Shown here: positions 49,661 to 61,712 of the stretch, piece after piece | Layout: each line of letters begins with the position of its first letter | How positions within the stretch are numbered: position 1 is the first letter of the stretch | DNA from: Corydoras sp. C115 | Lineage: Eukaryota; Chordata; Actinopteri; Siluriformes; Callichthyidae | Length of the DNA: 64,000 nucleotides | NCBI GenBank assembly: GCA_019802505.1 | Contig: JAFMOC010000083.1 | Span: 496,001 to 560,000, forward strand | Direction of reading: 5' to 3' | Notes under the pieces: model-generated | The model's database searches: none | Seen by the model: only the letters and a program-made list of their open reading frames with translations | What the model was told of the DNA's origin: nothing | Program-made: the position numbers and the translations under genes

Positions 49661-50608
49661 TGCCAACCATAAAGAACAATAAAAGATTTTTTTGCATGTC
49701 ACAACATTTGAGTGTGTGGCAGCCATCAATTTCTAAATATTTACAGTATATATTTTCCAAATAGAACACAAACTCATTTTATTAAATAAATATTCAAAAT
49801 GAAATTACAAATGACAGTTTCTTGTTCTTGTTGAGTTTAAAAAAAAACAATCCCAATCGATTAAAATTTGGAATCTGCAAACCAGGATGAACCAGGATAG
49901 AGTGGTGAACGATCTAAAATAATATGCATTACTAGTTTAAACAATATTGAATTTAATTAGAATCTGTTTCCATAAATTAAAAAATAAAAATGGCATTCAC
50001 ATGACTTTAAAATACCTTACAATGACATTTCATTGTTCATGTAAAATGACCTGAATTTAAGTACAAATTGTCCCTGATGGTCAGTTGACCTTGGCAAAAA
50101 TATGGAAAATAATTAACACTGTCTAATATATAAACATTTTTACGCTAACAGGAAACATCCGCCGGGTGTCTATCATTTGGTAACCTTGACCAAATCTGTT
50201 GCTTACACTTATACTTAATACAAATTTACAACCATTTTAATGAACAAAGTCATAAATTTGGAAATTCTAAAGCACTAAAGTCAGTTGCATTGTAGTGCAG
50301 CAACTTCATAAACACAAAACCTTTTTTCAGAGAGCTCAAGAATACATTGCAGATATGATTTTTAATAGATTAGTTATTACATGGCAAAATTCACTGATAC
50401 CAGACAAACTATCCGACAGTGTTATAAATGCATAAATGGTATTTGTTAAAAGGTACAGCAAATACTAGTACTATGTGTGCATACGTTATTAAAATAAACA
50501 AATAATAAGAATAGAATCATTTATTGTTATAGACTACATAGGACTTTTTTATATAAGGGAATTCATATAAGTAATATATTTCCTTGAATGGGATTAACTT
50601 CTTTTCAC
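49661..50608 (-). other. P2Y receptor 3' UTR and flanking DNA
   Basis: AT-rich. A minus-strand AATAAA lies at about 50520-50525 and could end the receptor transcript. No other feature supported. Confidence 0.4.
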
Positions 50609-51877
50609 TTAAGGTATATCTGTAAATATGCTGTTTTCAGGTTTGAGTTCATTTTTATGTTTTTCTACCTCTTCAACCTCGTCATCCTCATTCCCTCCTT
50701 TATTCAACATTCTCAGAGGCCATTGTATCCCATGTTGGGAAGGCTGTTTCTGAGGGCAGCAGGCTCCAGTTTTTTCTTTCGTGAGGAAGTAGAGCAAAGC
50801 ATTAAGCCAGGCATTAAAGGAAGCAAGAGGCCGAGTGATTTTGTAACAAATGGAAACCATTCGCATTGTATGGCAGTGCACCTTACTGGTCACTTTCAGC
50901 ACCAAAAAAATGGTGCGCGTAACATGGAAGGGGAAAAAGCAAAGGGCAAAAAGTAGTGTGATTGTTATGATAGTCCGAATGGATTTACGGCGCCTGTTCA
51001 CATATGGAGAATGAGCCCCAAGAATAATTGACATTCCTTCACCAACCACCCCTGCCCTGCTTCCTCGTGCTGTCCTGGGTACGTTTTCAGCGGGTTGGGA
51101 ATTAAGGGTTCGAAAAATTGTCATTACCACACGTGAGTAACACCAGGCAATGATACTAAATGGCACGAAGAATCCAAGGAGATGAAGGGTTATACCATAG
51201 GGTACATAGTCCTGGAACTCTTTATCAATAGCATCATCCCAGCAGTTCTGAAATAGCTCCGCTCTTGGATTTCTGTCTCCGCTCACTTCATAGGTCTGTA
51301 ATGTTTCAGTATCTTTACGGCGAGGAAGATACTCTGTCTGTGCAAATCTGAAAATTGGGCATGTAAGTGCAAAGACAGCAAGCCACACCAGCACACAGGT
51401 GCCCTTTACGGCTCGTTTCGTCTCCAAAGTGATGGTTCTCATAGGGTGACAGATGCCCAGGTAGCGATGCACAGAGATGCAGGTTAGGAAAAAAATGCTG
51501 CAGTACAGATTGAAGTAGAACAAGAAGCGCACCAGGCGACACATAAAATCTCCAAAAACCCACTCGTCATGCATGATGTAACTGGCCACTAAAAATGGCA
51601 GGGAAAGGCCATACATAAAGTCAGTGGTGGCCAAGTTCACCATGTAGATTAAAGATGCATTCCACTGCTTGGTACGACGGAAAGAGCGATAGAGCACGAT
51701 AGAGTTTAGGCTAATACTGAAAACAAATGTGAAGGAGTAGCAGGTCGGGAGGAAGATGTACTTGTAGGACTCATCAATGTTGCAGGAGGATGAAATAGAG
51801 GAATTAGAAGAAAGCAGGGAGTAGGGGTCGCCTCCTGTTCCTGTTTCAGACAGGACTACAGAAGCACCTGTCACCAT
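50609..51877 (-). CDS. P2Y-type purinergic receptor (P2Y2/P2Y4/P2Y6-like)
   Basis: Seven-transmembrane G-protein-coupled receptor, probably activated by extracellular nucleotides; 422 residues in one coding exon. N-terminus with glycosylation-type NSS sites (1-38), TM1 about 41-63, TM2 75-99, Cys113 paired with Cys212, TM3 114-136 with HRY (137-139) in place of DRY, TM4 159-175, long second extracellular loop, TM5 227-250, TM6 303-327 with HVTR (His318, Arg321), TM7 342-366 with KITR (Lys346, Arg349). These basic residues in TM6 and TM7 are the P2Y nucleotide-site signature. FNLYCSIFFLTCISVHRYLG (121-141 region) is close to P2Y2/P2Y4. The usual DPxxY in TM7 reads NALLY (359-363). The tail is acidic (NEDDEVEEVE). 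A 5' splice acceptor at 51995 places a noncoding exon upstream. The exact subtype is not resolved. Confidence 0.9.
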   Translation of the reverse strand: MVTGASVVLSETGTGGDPYSLLSSNSSISSSCNIDESYKYIFLPTCYSFTFVFSISLNSIVLYRSFRRTKQWNASLIYMVNLATTDFMYGLSLPFLVASYIMHDEWVFGDFMCRLVRFLFYFNLYCSIFFLTCISVHRYLGICHPMRTITLETKRAVKGTCVLVWLAVFALTCPIFRFAQTEYLPRRKDTETLQTYEVSGDRNPRAELFQNCWDDAIDKEFQDYVPYGITLHLLGFFVPFSIIAWCYSRVVMTIFRTLNSQPAENVPRTARGSRAGVVGEGMSIILGAHSPYVNRRRKSIRTIITITLLFALCFFPFHVTRTIFLVLKVTSKVHCHTMRMVSICYKITRPLASFNAWLNALLYFLTKEKTGACCPQKQPSQHGIQWPLRMLNKGGNEDDEVEEVEKHKNELKPENSIFTDIP

Positions 51878-52960
51878 TTCTGGTTGCGCCTGGATTTCTT
51901 TTTCATGGAGCAGAGCTTTCTCATTCTTACAGGTCGTATCCTCAGTATAATACTGGTTAAAGTGTTTTCCAGCCTGGATTTATGTCTGGACTGTCTGTAA
52001 AGATAATACAACAATACTGAGAATTTGTTTCAATAACTATAACTATTACACATCATGTTGAAGTTTAACTTTATTTCTGTTCCAAGATGGCTCAAGTCTA
52101 CTGGTTTACCAGATCTCTGTCACCCCTTCACCCATCCTTCTCCTTTCTTTCACAATCAGCAGTGCTGTTTGTGCTAGTGCACTAGAATATGCTGCTGATT
52201 CAGCCTCTTTTCACTTCAGTAACTCATCAATGAGTAACCACACTTCCCCTGTGCTCCGTCATTCATCCATCACCCTCTCCTTTACATCATCATCTGTTAC
52301 CCTATCTTGACAATTTTAACTCCTTACAGGTTCAAAGCCCAAACGCATGGCTTTTCTAATACATTTTCAACTACTCTTGAACTATATTCTAAGAACTATA
52401 TATTCTTGAACTATTTAATAATCAATTAAATAGACAAATGGCAACGTAAACCCTAATACATTTTTCAGATTATTATATCAAGTTATATATTATATTGCGT
52501 TATATACTTGCAAACTGAGCATTAAGATGAGTCGCGCAATGGCAAAGCCAATATTAATAAACACATAATACACTATAAGTTATTTTATGAAGAAATATAT
52601 CCATTAGGCATAATATGATAACACATAAGAATATAAGAAAACTGTATTGTTGCACTTTTTGATTTAGCTTGGAACATTTTATTACAGAAACTACAGTTAA
52701 TTTAGAATATTACAAATTGAAAAAATACAGCTTTCTGGTAAGCATTTAGTAGTAATAAACAAGGTCATGCATCACAGGACATACAAACACCAAGTTGACT
52801 CCTCACCAGTAATAGTGTTAAAATTTTTAAAACATTACAGAAAACTTACCAGTTAAACAGACCTTAAAAAAGATGGAATCACAAATCCAAAGATAAATAC
52901 TGATACCCAAAATGTATTTACCATCTGCCTGTTATCAGTTTATTAAAAATATATAAGCAG
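51878..52960 (-). promoter_or_regulatory. P2Y receptor 5' UTR, intron and probable promoter
   Basis: On the minus strand an acceptor ATCTTTACAG precedes position 51994, and a donor CTG|GTAAGTTT follows an upstream exon ending at 52851. A TATA-like TATATATTT on the minus strand around 52950 would place the start near 52920, giving a noncoding first exon of about 70 bases and an intron of about 860. This is inferred from signals only. Confidence 0.4.
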
Positions 52961-53745
52961 ATAAAAGTTGAGTAATTCCATAATACTTCTCTAGTTCATG
53001 GCTTCTCCTTATCTGCTGCTTTTCGTACCTACTGTGGACCATTTTGTGCATCCCCTCTATAATCCTGATCTCCCTCACCTTTTTATTTGTCCCTCCTACT
53101 GTCTACTGTCTTTCCTCTAGTTCTGCTGAGCTGTCCTTTTAAAGAGAAAAAAAAAACTTTTGCTGAGCAGAGCACACACACTCCTTTGCTTCATTTAAAA
53201 TATAACGGCACTTTAACAAAGGTACTGTTTCATTAATTGATCCGATAGCCTGTTTGAATTGAACATTCTTAGTCTTTTAAAATGCATTTTTCAGTTTCAA
53301 ATCTTTAAAAGTTGTGATAGCAAATAATCCATAACATAGCAAATATATGCTAAATGCTTTTCTTTAACATATATAGAAGCTAGTTGTGTAGTGTAGTTGG
53401 ATCTAAATGTAAACTATTAAATGCTGTATCAATAATACAGCTTGAAACAAAAAAAAAAGTTAAAGGACGGAAACAATATAAAATGATCTGATTTTAAAAC
53501 ATTTAGATTTAAAAATAATTTGTTTGTTAGTTTGTTTGTTAAGCAACAACAACATATTTATAGGAAACCATCAATAGAAATTAAACAATGCAGCAAATTT
53601 GAAGACATTATATGGACTAAGACAGACATTGTGCAACTTGGTCATTTGATGCAGTTAAACTTTTTCACAGTTCAAATCATTCTTTTGTCTGTTGTGTGAG
53701 ATTCCCAGATCAATACAGCTTCAGTCTAATCACTAAAGAAAAGTG
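52961..53745 (-). other. SCHIP1-like 3' UTR and intergenic DNA
   Basis: Lies downstream of the SCHIP1-like stop codon and upstream of the receptor's probable start. It has no recognisable gene or repeat; the SCHIP1-like poly(A) site is not fixed. Confidence 0.4.
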
Positions 53746-56700
53746 TCAGAGGGATGACATATCCTGTATCTCCAGTAACATGGCATCCTGTTCAGTCCTC
53801 AGCTGATCCCGCGTAAGAAGCCGACCCACCAATTCTGAACTAAGATCTATACACAAAGAAAAATCATTAACACAATTTAAGAATGATGCAAACAATAAGA
53901 TATTGTTTATTTGAATATTTGTAGCTTATGGTAAACAGTAGTCCTTTTTATGTAGCACTTCATAAATGTCACAATTGTCAGCTGAAGTCTTCATTCTTCT
54001 ACAATTTCCTCCCAGGGATTAATAAAATATACTAATCGTGATTCATTTATTTACAGCAATGTGATGACTCATTAAAAATTAGTTAGTAAATGTTATGTAG
54101 TAAATGTTTTCTTGTTAAAATCTTACATAACTTTTTTTTTCATTTGTTTAAAAATATACTTGTTACAAAGAACATGATTAAAAAATGTAACAGTGAACAA
54201 TTTCTACATATGCATATTCATACAAAACAGTCAAGAATTATATTAATAAAATATTAGAGACGTAAGATCTATTGAAATAAAAAATATAAATTATATCAGC
54301 TTTAGTATGATGTATGTCACTTAATTAAAATGACTAGTTTATGTTGTAATGCCCATATTTTTTTATGTGATTGTTAATATTGTAGCAGTATTTATCTACC
54401 ATTTAGAAATATTCATATATGTAGCAAGTATTTGACTGGGAAGTGAAGGTATGCATTGGAGAGAAGTGGAATTAAGGTTAGTAGATGTAAATCTGAGTAC
54501 ATTTGTATGAATGAGAAGTATATCAGAAAGGTTAACTTGCAAGAGCTTATTACACATCAGAGTGAGTACAGGGCTAGAGGTTCAAATCCTGTAGCCATAT
54601 TACTTTAACAATAATTAAAAAGACTTACTGTGAATGTCTTTACTTAGAGTGGACTTTAATGTGTTTAACTCCTTCAAGGTGTAATTCTGCAAATCATTGC
54701 GCTTGTAGTGTTTTCTCTCTTTAAGTGCCTCACTGGGAGGAACAGTCTATAAAAGAAAAATAAAGCAGGTTAGTTACTTCATCAATAACATACAGTACCA
54801 ATCAAAGGTTTTCACACACATACTTTTTGCTTCACTTATTTTTCATTTTATCAGTTCCACTTACAATGAAACAATTCCAGACTGTAGTCCATCTGTTTGT
54901 CCATCCCTTTATTCTGTTCTCAAATAGTGAGGACCCCAATAGTAAGGCCAAAGAGCAGGTATTATTTGGTTGGTGCATTATTCCTATTCCAGCAGTTTCA
55001 CTGAGGTGTTTAAATGAAACTACAGCAGCACTGCTGCCCTAAAACCCCCTCACCGCATCAGTGTCACTGCAGAATTGATAGTAAATAATACACCACCCAA
55101 ATTATATCTGTTCTGTGATGGTCCTGGCCAATAGAGAACAGAGAACCAACAGGAGACTAACAACAAAAAGAAAACAGATGTACTGCAGTCTGTAATTGTA
55201 AAGAGTCCATCTATATGGAAAATTAAGAAAAATAGACAGTGGAGTTGTGTCCAAGTTTGGAATGGTACTGTATATTAAAAATAACTGGAAAACAGACTCT
55301 AGGAAATTATACATTCAGGTTAATTTTACCTGTTTTTGTTCCAACCTCAGTTTATGTTTCAGCATACTGAGAGCAGCTCTGACTTCTTTCTTAAACCCTC
55401 TGGATTTGGACTTGGTACTGGAATGCTGCTGTGACTGTTCTGGCCTCTGCTTCCCTGACTGTTTGGTTAACTATAAAAAAAGAATGGATAAATTGTAAGT
55501 TGTGTTACAAAAGCTGGTAGTAATAATTACATTAAATCATATATTTCATGATCTATGTCACCATAGTTTATTCATTCTTTAAGCCGCTCATCATGATTAA
55601 GTTTTCAGAGACAGGTTTTGCATGGTGAATGGACATAAAGCCTGGGTATAAGGCAAGAAAACACCCTGGACCGGTCACCAGTTAGGTAGTAACACTGACA
55701 AAACCATTTACACATGTAGCAGTAGCATATCTTTATTTTTATTTTCACCTACTATCATGTTTTTGAACAATGGAGGGTAACCAGTGATCTCCACAGTTTT
55801 TTTTTACTGTACCACCTCAGCAAAGGTAATTAAAACAATAATATGCAAACCTCTTTCTTTCCTTCTTCTTCCTCATCCTCACTCTCACTGTTGTTGATAA
55901 AGCAAAGCTGCAAGTTCATATGACTCTGGAGGCTGAAATGATCAGAGTTCGTCATATTAAAATAATGCTGTAAAGGAAAAAAGCAAGAGCAAATTTTGAG
56001 CCAGCACATACCGTGATGTCAGGGCAGTTAGGCGAGTGTCATCCACATCTTCACAGGCGTCTTTATGTTTATTAAGGTCATACAAATCTGGCCAACTTTT
56101 TTTCCATTGAGGTATATCCTTAAATATATACAGAAATCATATAGTGAAATAGGCATTGTAGTAACAACATACACCCAGCATTTTAATACTGGGTAGAGCT
56201 CAAAACAGCTCTCAGGTCTTTATAGCAAACATTTAACCAACAACAATTTGACAATCAGAAAACATTACCCAAAGCAGTGATCATGTATTATTCCACTGCT
56301 GCCACATAAGAAGCTAAGTAGGGAACTGCATGAACAGGTAGGTTAGTGATTGAGGTGTTCCTATGTGTTTTGTAAATTTAAAGTTTACATAAAACACATA
56401 CATTATTTAAACATAATATGAATTATTTTGCATAAATAAAGCACATGCATGATTTATTTACTTACTGGATATTTGTTGCTCTGTGAGTGTTATAAGTCTA
56501 TTATCTAATAATTTTTTACAGTGAAAAGATTATTTAGTCTTAATCCTACCTTTTGCCTAATCCTACAATATGATTGAGGTGGGGTTAGGGTAAGGGCACT
56601 TGACAGATATACCCAGGACAGGGCGCCAATCCATCGCTGGGCATGTAAGAACGTGTACACTTCATCCAGATCGGATTCAAACCTGGATCCTCAGCACTGA

Positions 56701-58811
56701 GAAGTGGAAGTGCTAACCACTACGTCACCCTTATTCATAAGCACAAATTACCATGAAATGGACAAAGAAATTGCAAAAATCTGAAGAGGTACATCTTAGC
56801 CTCTTCAGGTCTCAGTTAGTATGTTAAGGGTTCAAATTCACAACAGTTAAAATAGAAAAAGGCTAAACAAGTATGGCTTATTTGGAGGGGTTGCCAGGAG
56901 AAATCCTCTAATTTCTAAAAAGAACATGGCATCTTAAATTTGTAGCATAGCATCTAAACAAACCACAAGCGGAGATGTTAGGCCATAATGCATTGTGTCA
57001 CATTAAGAGAAAATCAGCATATAATTACAACATAGCATACCAACTATAAAGCAAGGTGGTGGAGGGGTGAATTTAGTCTTGTTTTGCAGTTACAGTACCT
57101 GGGCACCTTACAGTCATTTGATTGACCTTGAACTTTATTTGCCAAAGTTTTCGAGAATCAAACCAATTTTACTTTGATGAATTAGGTTATGCAACAGGAC
57201 AATAAAGTCAAACACATCATCAGTTTTACAAAAACATTGGAAATGAGAGTGGACCAAAATTCCCTGTAAATGATGAAAGTGAATAAATAAAATAAGATAA
57301 TAGTGAATACTGAAAACTACAAGTAATTAAATCATGGGGTGTATTTTCAAGCAAGGCCTTTTCATACTAGCAATTTTTTGGTTATATACAGCATAATTAG
57401 TCATGTGTGTTACTTTTAATCTGAGGTTAAATTTAAGGTTAATCTAACCTTAAGACATTTTAAATTTTCAAAGTGGGTATATTTTTTCCCAAAGAAATTT
57501 CCCAATTAACATTTAATGGACATATTTAACACATTAATAAATATGATTGCAATCAATGCAGCTGAAATATATCTATTTGATAAGGTCAATAAGATTGCAT
57601 CTCTGCTTTAGGAAAGCTAATTGCCCTTAGGTGCCAAATACATAACAGATGAACCAGTGTTGGGAGACGCCATGTTAATGCATACACATTTAAAAATATT
57701 TAGCTACAAACAACAATTCATAACACAAGGATTGTAGCTGTAGTGGCTGTGTGTATGGTGATGTCTATGGAGGATGTGCATTGCTCTGTTATCAGTTGAA
57801 TCTGGCCACATAAAATCAGAAAATAATTAGCAAAACATGATATTTTTCAGGTATCTAATTAAATTGCTATTCTGATTTAACAGCTATTTAAACATAACAT
57901 TTTAATAGTTTCAATAATCTTCCTGTAAGTACATCGAGTACATCTACTTCAAGTGTACTTCAAGTCCAATGTGATAATCGATCTAAAATATATAGTTCAC
58001 AGCTAAGAATCTGTTCACAGTAAGTCTATAATAATAATAAATTGCATTTGTAAGAAAATGCTTTTTTATGTTAATCACATAATAAATGAATTTACATTTG
58101 AATATATGACTTTTAAGCATTAGACTTAAAAAGAAAAATGGTATTAGTGCAGCTGTGCAATGCAAATGACCAAAATTATTAATGTTAACTTGCTTACATT
58201 GGCTAAAAAACCTATTAATCAACCATAAAAAATACTTTTAAATTATTATTCAGTGAAGTTTAGTCAATTTGAACTCAGTTGATATTAGGTCCAGCATTTT
58301 GAAAACAATGGGCCAGCACTGTCACCTAAAAGCAAAAAGATTCAAGGTTTCAAATCCCAAAGACAGCAACCATTTTGAGGACTTTGCATGTTCCCCTATG
58401 TCTGTATAAATTTCCTCCCGGAGCCTTGACTTCCTAACACAGTCCACACAAATATAACTAAAATAACTAAATTGTCGCTAATGGTTGATGTGGTGACCTG
58501 ACCAAGAAGTTATCCTGTCATTATCCATATGACCACTAGGATTTGTAGAGGAACTTCAATACGAGAAGCGCCTGCAGATTTTAACATGCTTTTTAAATAC
58601 TGACTTTGTTCTTCTCTCTTCGTTCCTCTTCTTGCTTTTCAAGTTCAGCGATCCGCAGGCTAAGAGCCTCCCAGTGCATGATGGGTAATCCCAAGTCATC
58701 TTCTGGAGAATCTTCCTGCCATAACAATGCTGCTCCCTCAGCATCTTCCTCGGTCTCATCACTCTCCTTTTCCTCTCCTCTCTCACGCTCCCTCTCTTTC
58801 TCTCCTTCCAT
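53746..58811 (-). CDS. Schwannomin-interacting protein 1 (SCHIP1)-like
   Basis: Family known from SCHIP1, a coiled-coil partner of merlin/NF2 at cortical cytoskeleton and axon initial segments. Six coding exons (5' to 3'): 58811-58605, 56118-56012, 55932-55851, 55470-55330, 54746-54629 and 53846-53746, giving 251 residues with consistent phases. The N-terminal part is rich in Glu/Arg/Lys and carries the family's MHWEALSLRIAELEKQ (compare PMDWEALEKHL). Then come MNLQLCFINNSESEDEEE, the family hallmark, a basic stretch with RGFKKEVRAALSMLKHKLR, and the C-terminal coiled coil with YTLKELNTLKSTLS and LLTRDQLRTEQDAMLLEIQD. The start at 58811 follows a good acceptor (GTTTCAGTGTTGCAG); an in-frame ATG 38 codons upstream lies in what looks like intron. 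Shorter than full SCHIP1, so probably a paralogue or short isoform. The donor after exon 1 (AAA|GTCAGT) is weak. Confidence 0.88.
54793..55270. mobile_element. MITE M1, copy 2
   Basis: A 478-bp element in an intron of the SCHIP1-like gene with TA on both sides (54791-54792, 55271-55272). The terminal inverted repeats start CAGTACCAATCAAAGG and end TTTGGAATGGTACTG. Its interior matches the copy at 36209-36656 in reverse orientation. Confidence 0.8.
55560..55800 (-). repeat. Decayed SINE-like fragment
   Basis: TTTATTCATTCTTTAAGCCGC, CACCCTGGACCGGTCACCAG and TTTGAACAATGGAGGGTAACC follow the order of a fish tRNA-type SINE read backwards. Too degraded to classify; it lies in a SCHIP1-like intron. 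Confidence 0.4.
56119..58604. other. First coding intron of the SCHIP1-like gene
   Basis: AT-rich intron. It contains an S1 SINE remnant at about 56573-56732 (AGGACAGGGCGCCAATCCAT to GCTAACCACTACGTCACCC, minus) and a plus-oriented, badly decayed SINE-like stretch at about 58310-58520 (tRNA-like head, TTTCAAATCCC, TTTCCTCCCGGAG). No exon recognised. Confidence 0.5.
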
Positions 58812-59053
58812 CAGTCCTGCAACACTGAAACACATTCTCATGAGATTTTCATGGCATGTTTTGGTACCTGCAACAACATTCCACATATTTTCAAGCTCAA
58901 GCAAAGTGTAGTGTGCAGTAGTCACAGGCTAGGACAACATCCTGCATATGGGGTGTGATCTGAGACCACTATAGACAGTATGAAAATATTTTTTAAAAAC
59001 TTATTTTAAAAAACTGCTTTAGAAAGAGAATTAAAACAGTCAACACTTATTCA

Positions 59054-59407
59054 GAGCGGCACGGTGGCTTAGTGGTTGGCACGTTTGCCTCTCATTGCTG
59101 ATGATTCAGGTTCAAGGACCAATCTGGGTGAAGTTTCCATGTTTTCCCCGTGTCCACATGGGATTCTTCCGGCTTCTCCGGTTTCCTCCCACAATCCAAA
59201 AACATGGACAAGGTAAATTGGATGCTCTAAATTGCCCCATATAAAGTCTGTTTGTGTGGGTGTCTGTGTGAATAAGGGGCCTATGATAGTTTGCCACCCT
59301 GTCCTTGGGGTATCTTCCCAGCACCCACAACGTTCTCCCCTGGATGGGCATGGGGAACCCTCACCCCAGCAACCCTAGAGAATTAAGTGGAAGATAATGA
59401 ATGAATG
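59054..59407 (+). mobile_element. S1 SINE copy
   Basis: Target duplication AACACTTATTCA/AACACTAATTCA at 59042-59053 and 59408-59419. It lies upstream of the first coding exon of the SCHIP1-like gene. Confidence 0.88.
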
Positions 59408-59639
59408 AACACTAATTCATGTATACATTTTTTTTAAGCACTTTAAACACAACATAACACAAAGTCTTAGAAAATTGATTTGTTTACTTCTAAAAGCTAG
59501 TCAACACAAACTAGTGCAGTTCGGTTTCGGCAACGCAAAACTGCCAAATAGCCTGCCAAAGGTGAATTTTCAGTCATGAAATGATAAAAAATATACAAGC
59601 TTTCTACCTATATGGTTATTTGGGACCCCGAAGCAGGAA

Positions 59640-60010
59640 TTTCTAGGTTTGCTGTGTTGAAGCGGTCGAACGGGCCTACGTTCCCATAGTTTTCCAGAAG
59701 TTAGTGAAGTCTCCTCCTTTAAGTCCCGTTACGTTACAACGCGTTCGCTCTTCCTTCGGCGTGACGGCCTTTGTTTCTCGAATCTTCGCGTTTTTATTTA
59801 CTTACATACAATTCTACATTTTTCGTAAACAACGTTAAAACGGACTATTTAAATCTCTGTTTAAAGGTAGAGCTCTCGGGTCTGGCTGAAAACTTGAGGA
59901 ATTTCGCAACGTTTTGTCTCTGAAGGGGGAGGAGAAACGAACGACTGAAGCAGAATCACCAGGTGTCCGATTTCACTCGCCCACCTCCTGATATTTCTGC
60001 AGCTAACATT
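59640..60010 (-). promoter_or_regulatory. Probable SCHIP1-like promoter and noncoding first exon
   Basis: CpG-enriched island in AT-rich surroundings. On the minus strand a donor TGTAT|GTAAGT follows 59806, so a noncoding exon of about 150 bases could end there and splice to the acceptor before 58811. No TATA box seen. Confidence 0.4.
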
Positions 60011-60295
60011 TTAAACGACTTGCGACAACCCTGACAAGAAAATGTCACAAATGCAGACTCTTTTATTTGTCATATTATTTGTCATAACACGTTTGTCACT
60101 TGTCCCCAGCGAAATGTATCAATAAGTATCTATACTCAAAAGCCAATCCAGCAAACCAGCAATGTCCAGTTTAGAAGCCTTTTATGCAATAAAATTAACG
60201 GAGACAGCTGATTTTGATCAGGTTTTTTTATTATTATTAATAAAAAATGAAAAAATATATATATTTTTTATTATTATTAATATTATTATTAATCA

Positions 60296-60604
60296 GCGCT
60301 AGGGATTCCCGGTTCGAATCCCCATCTGGGTGGAGTTTCCATGTTCTCCCCGTGTCTGCATGGGTTTCCTCCGGGTTCTCCGGTTTCCTCCCACAGTCCA
60401 AAAACATGGATCAAGTCAATTGAATTCTCCAAATTGCCCCATATAGAGTGTGTCTGTGTGAGTGAGTGTGTGCCCAGAGATGGATTGGCGCCCTGTCCTG
60501 GGTCTATCTGCCCAGCGCCCGAGACGTTCTGCCCTGAGTGGGCATGGGGAACCCCACCGCGACCCTAATAGAGGATAAAGCGTGAGATAATGAATGAATG
60601 AATG
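60296..60604 (+). mobile_element. S1 SINE, head-truncated
   Basis: Begins at CAGCGCTAGGGATTCCCGG after a TTA-rich run, continues to a (GAAT)n tail. First of five clustered copies. Confidence 0.85.
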
Positions 60605-60617
60605 AATGAATTAATTA

Positions 60618-60627
60618 TTATTATTAT

Positions 60628-60659
<32 letters not shown>

Positions 60660-60660
60660 T
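60618..60660. repeat. (TTA)n/(TAG)n microsatellite
   Basis: ATTATTATT passes into about ten TAG trinucleotides between two SINE copies. Confidence 0.9.
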
Positions 60661-60995
60661 TGGGTGGCTTGCAGCATGTTCGCCTCTCAGCGCTAGGGAT
60701 TCCCGGTTCGAATCCCAATTTGGGTGGAGTTTCCATGTTCTCCCTGTGTCCACGTGGGTTTTCTCCGGATTCTCTGGTTTCCTCCCACAGTCCAAAAACA
60801 TGGATCAATTGAATTCTCAAAATTGCCCCATATAGAGTGTGTCTGTGTGAGTGAGTGTGTGCCCAGTGATGGATTGACGCCCTGTCCTGGGTGTATCTGT
60901 CCACCGCCTATGAGTTCTCCACTGGATGGGCATGTGGAACCCCCCCCCCCCACGATAGGGGATAAAGGAGATAAAGCAGAAGATAATGGATGGGT
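60661..60995 (+). mobile_element. S1 SINE copy in cluster
   Basis: Starts GGGTGGCTTGCAGCATGTTCGCC and ends GATAATGGATGGGTGG. A run of C (60943-60952) lies in its 3' part. Confidence 0.85.
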
Positions 60996-61294
60996 GGCAT
61001 GTTCGCCTCTCAGCGCTAGGGATTCTTGGCTCGAATCCCAATCTGGATGGAGTTTCCATGTTCTCCCCGTGTCCGCGTGGGTTTCCTCCCACAGTCCAAA
61101 AACATGGATCAAGGTAAAGTATTTCTCTAAGTTGCCCCATATAGTGTGTCTCTGTTTGAGTGAGTGTGTGCCCAGCGATAGAGTGGCGCTCTGTTTTGGG
61201 TATATCTGCCCAGTGCCTGAAATGTTCGCCCCTGGATGGGCTAAGCGAACCCCCCGTGACCCTAGTAGGATTAAGCAGAAGATAATAGATGGAT
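60996..61294 (+). mobile_element. S1 SINE copy in cluster
   Basis: Joined directly to the preceding copy (GGGTGGCATGTTCGCC), so the two form a head-to-tail pair. Ends in GATGGATGGATGAT. Confidence 0.85.
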
Positions 61295-61343
61295 GGATGA
61301 TTATCATTTTTATTATTATTTTTATTCTATTATAAAATGTACA

Positions 61344-61687
61344 GGTGGCACGGTGGCTTAATGGTTAGCACGTTCACCTCTCAGCACTAGGGATTCCTGG
61401 TTCAAATCCCCATCTGGTGGAGTTCCATGTTCTCCCCGTGTCTGCGTGGGTTTCCTCCGGGTTCTCCGGTTTCCTCCCACAGTCCAAAAACATGGATCAA
61501 GTCAATTGAATTCTCAAAATTGCCCCATATAGAGTGTGTTTGTGTGAGTGAGTGTGTGCCCAGCGATGGATTGGCGCCCTGTCCTGGGTCTATCTGATCA
61601 GCGCCCAAGACGTTCTCCCCTGGATGGGCATGGGGAACCCCACCGCGACCCTAATAGAGGATAAAGCGGGAGATAATGAATGAATGA
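61344..61687 (+). mobile_element. S1 SINE copy, left member of inverted pair
   Basis: Near-consensus copy preceded by ATAAAATGTACA (61332-61343). The reverse complement of that 12-mer lies at 61700-61711, after the unrelated 12-mer AGATTACTGAGC (61688-61699). Confidence 0.9.
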
Positions 61688-61712
61688 AGATTACTGAGCT
61701 GTACATTTTATT

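Noticed and set aside
58812..58925. Upstream in-frame ATG for the SCHIP1-like protein
   Set aside because: The extra 38 codons have no similarity to the family and precede a good 3' splice site just before 58811, so they are probably intronic.
60693..61335. 203- and 204-codon frames on opposite strands
   Set aside because: Both are read-through of clustered SINE copies; the peptide repeats match every other SINE copy.
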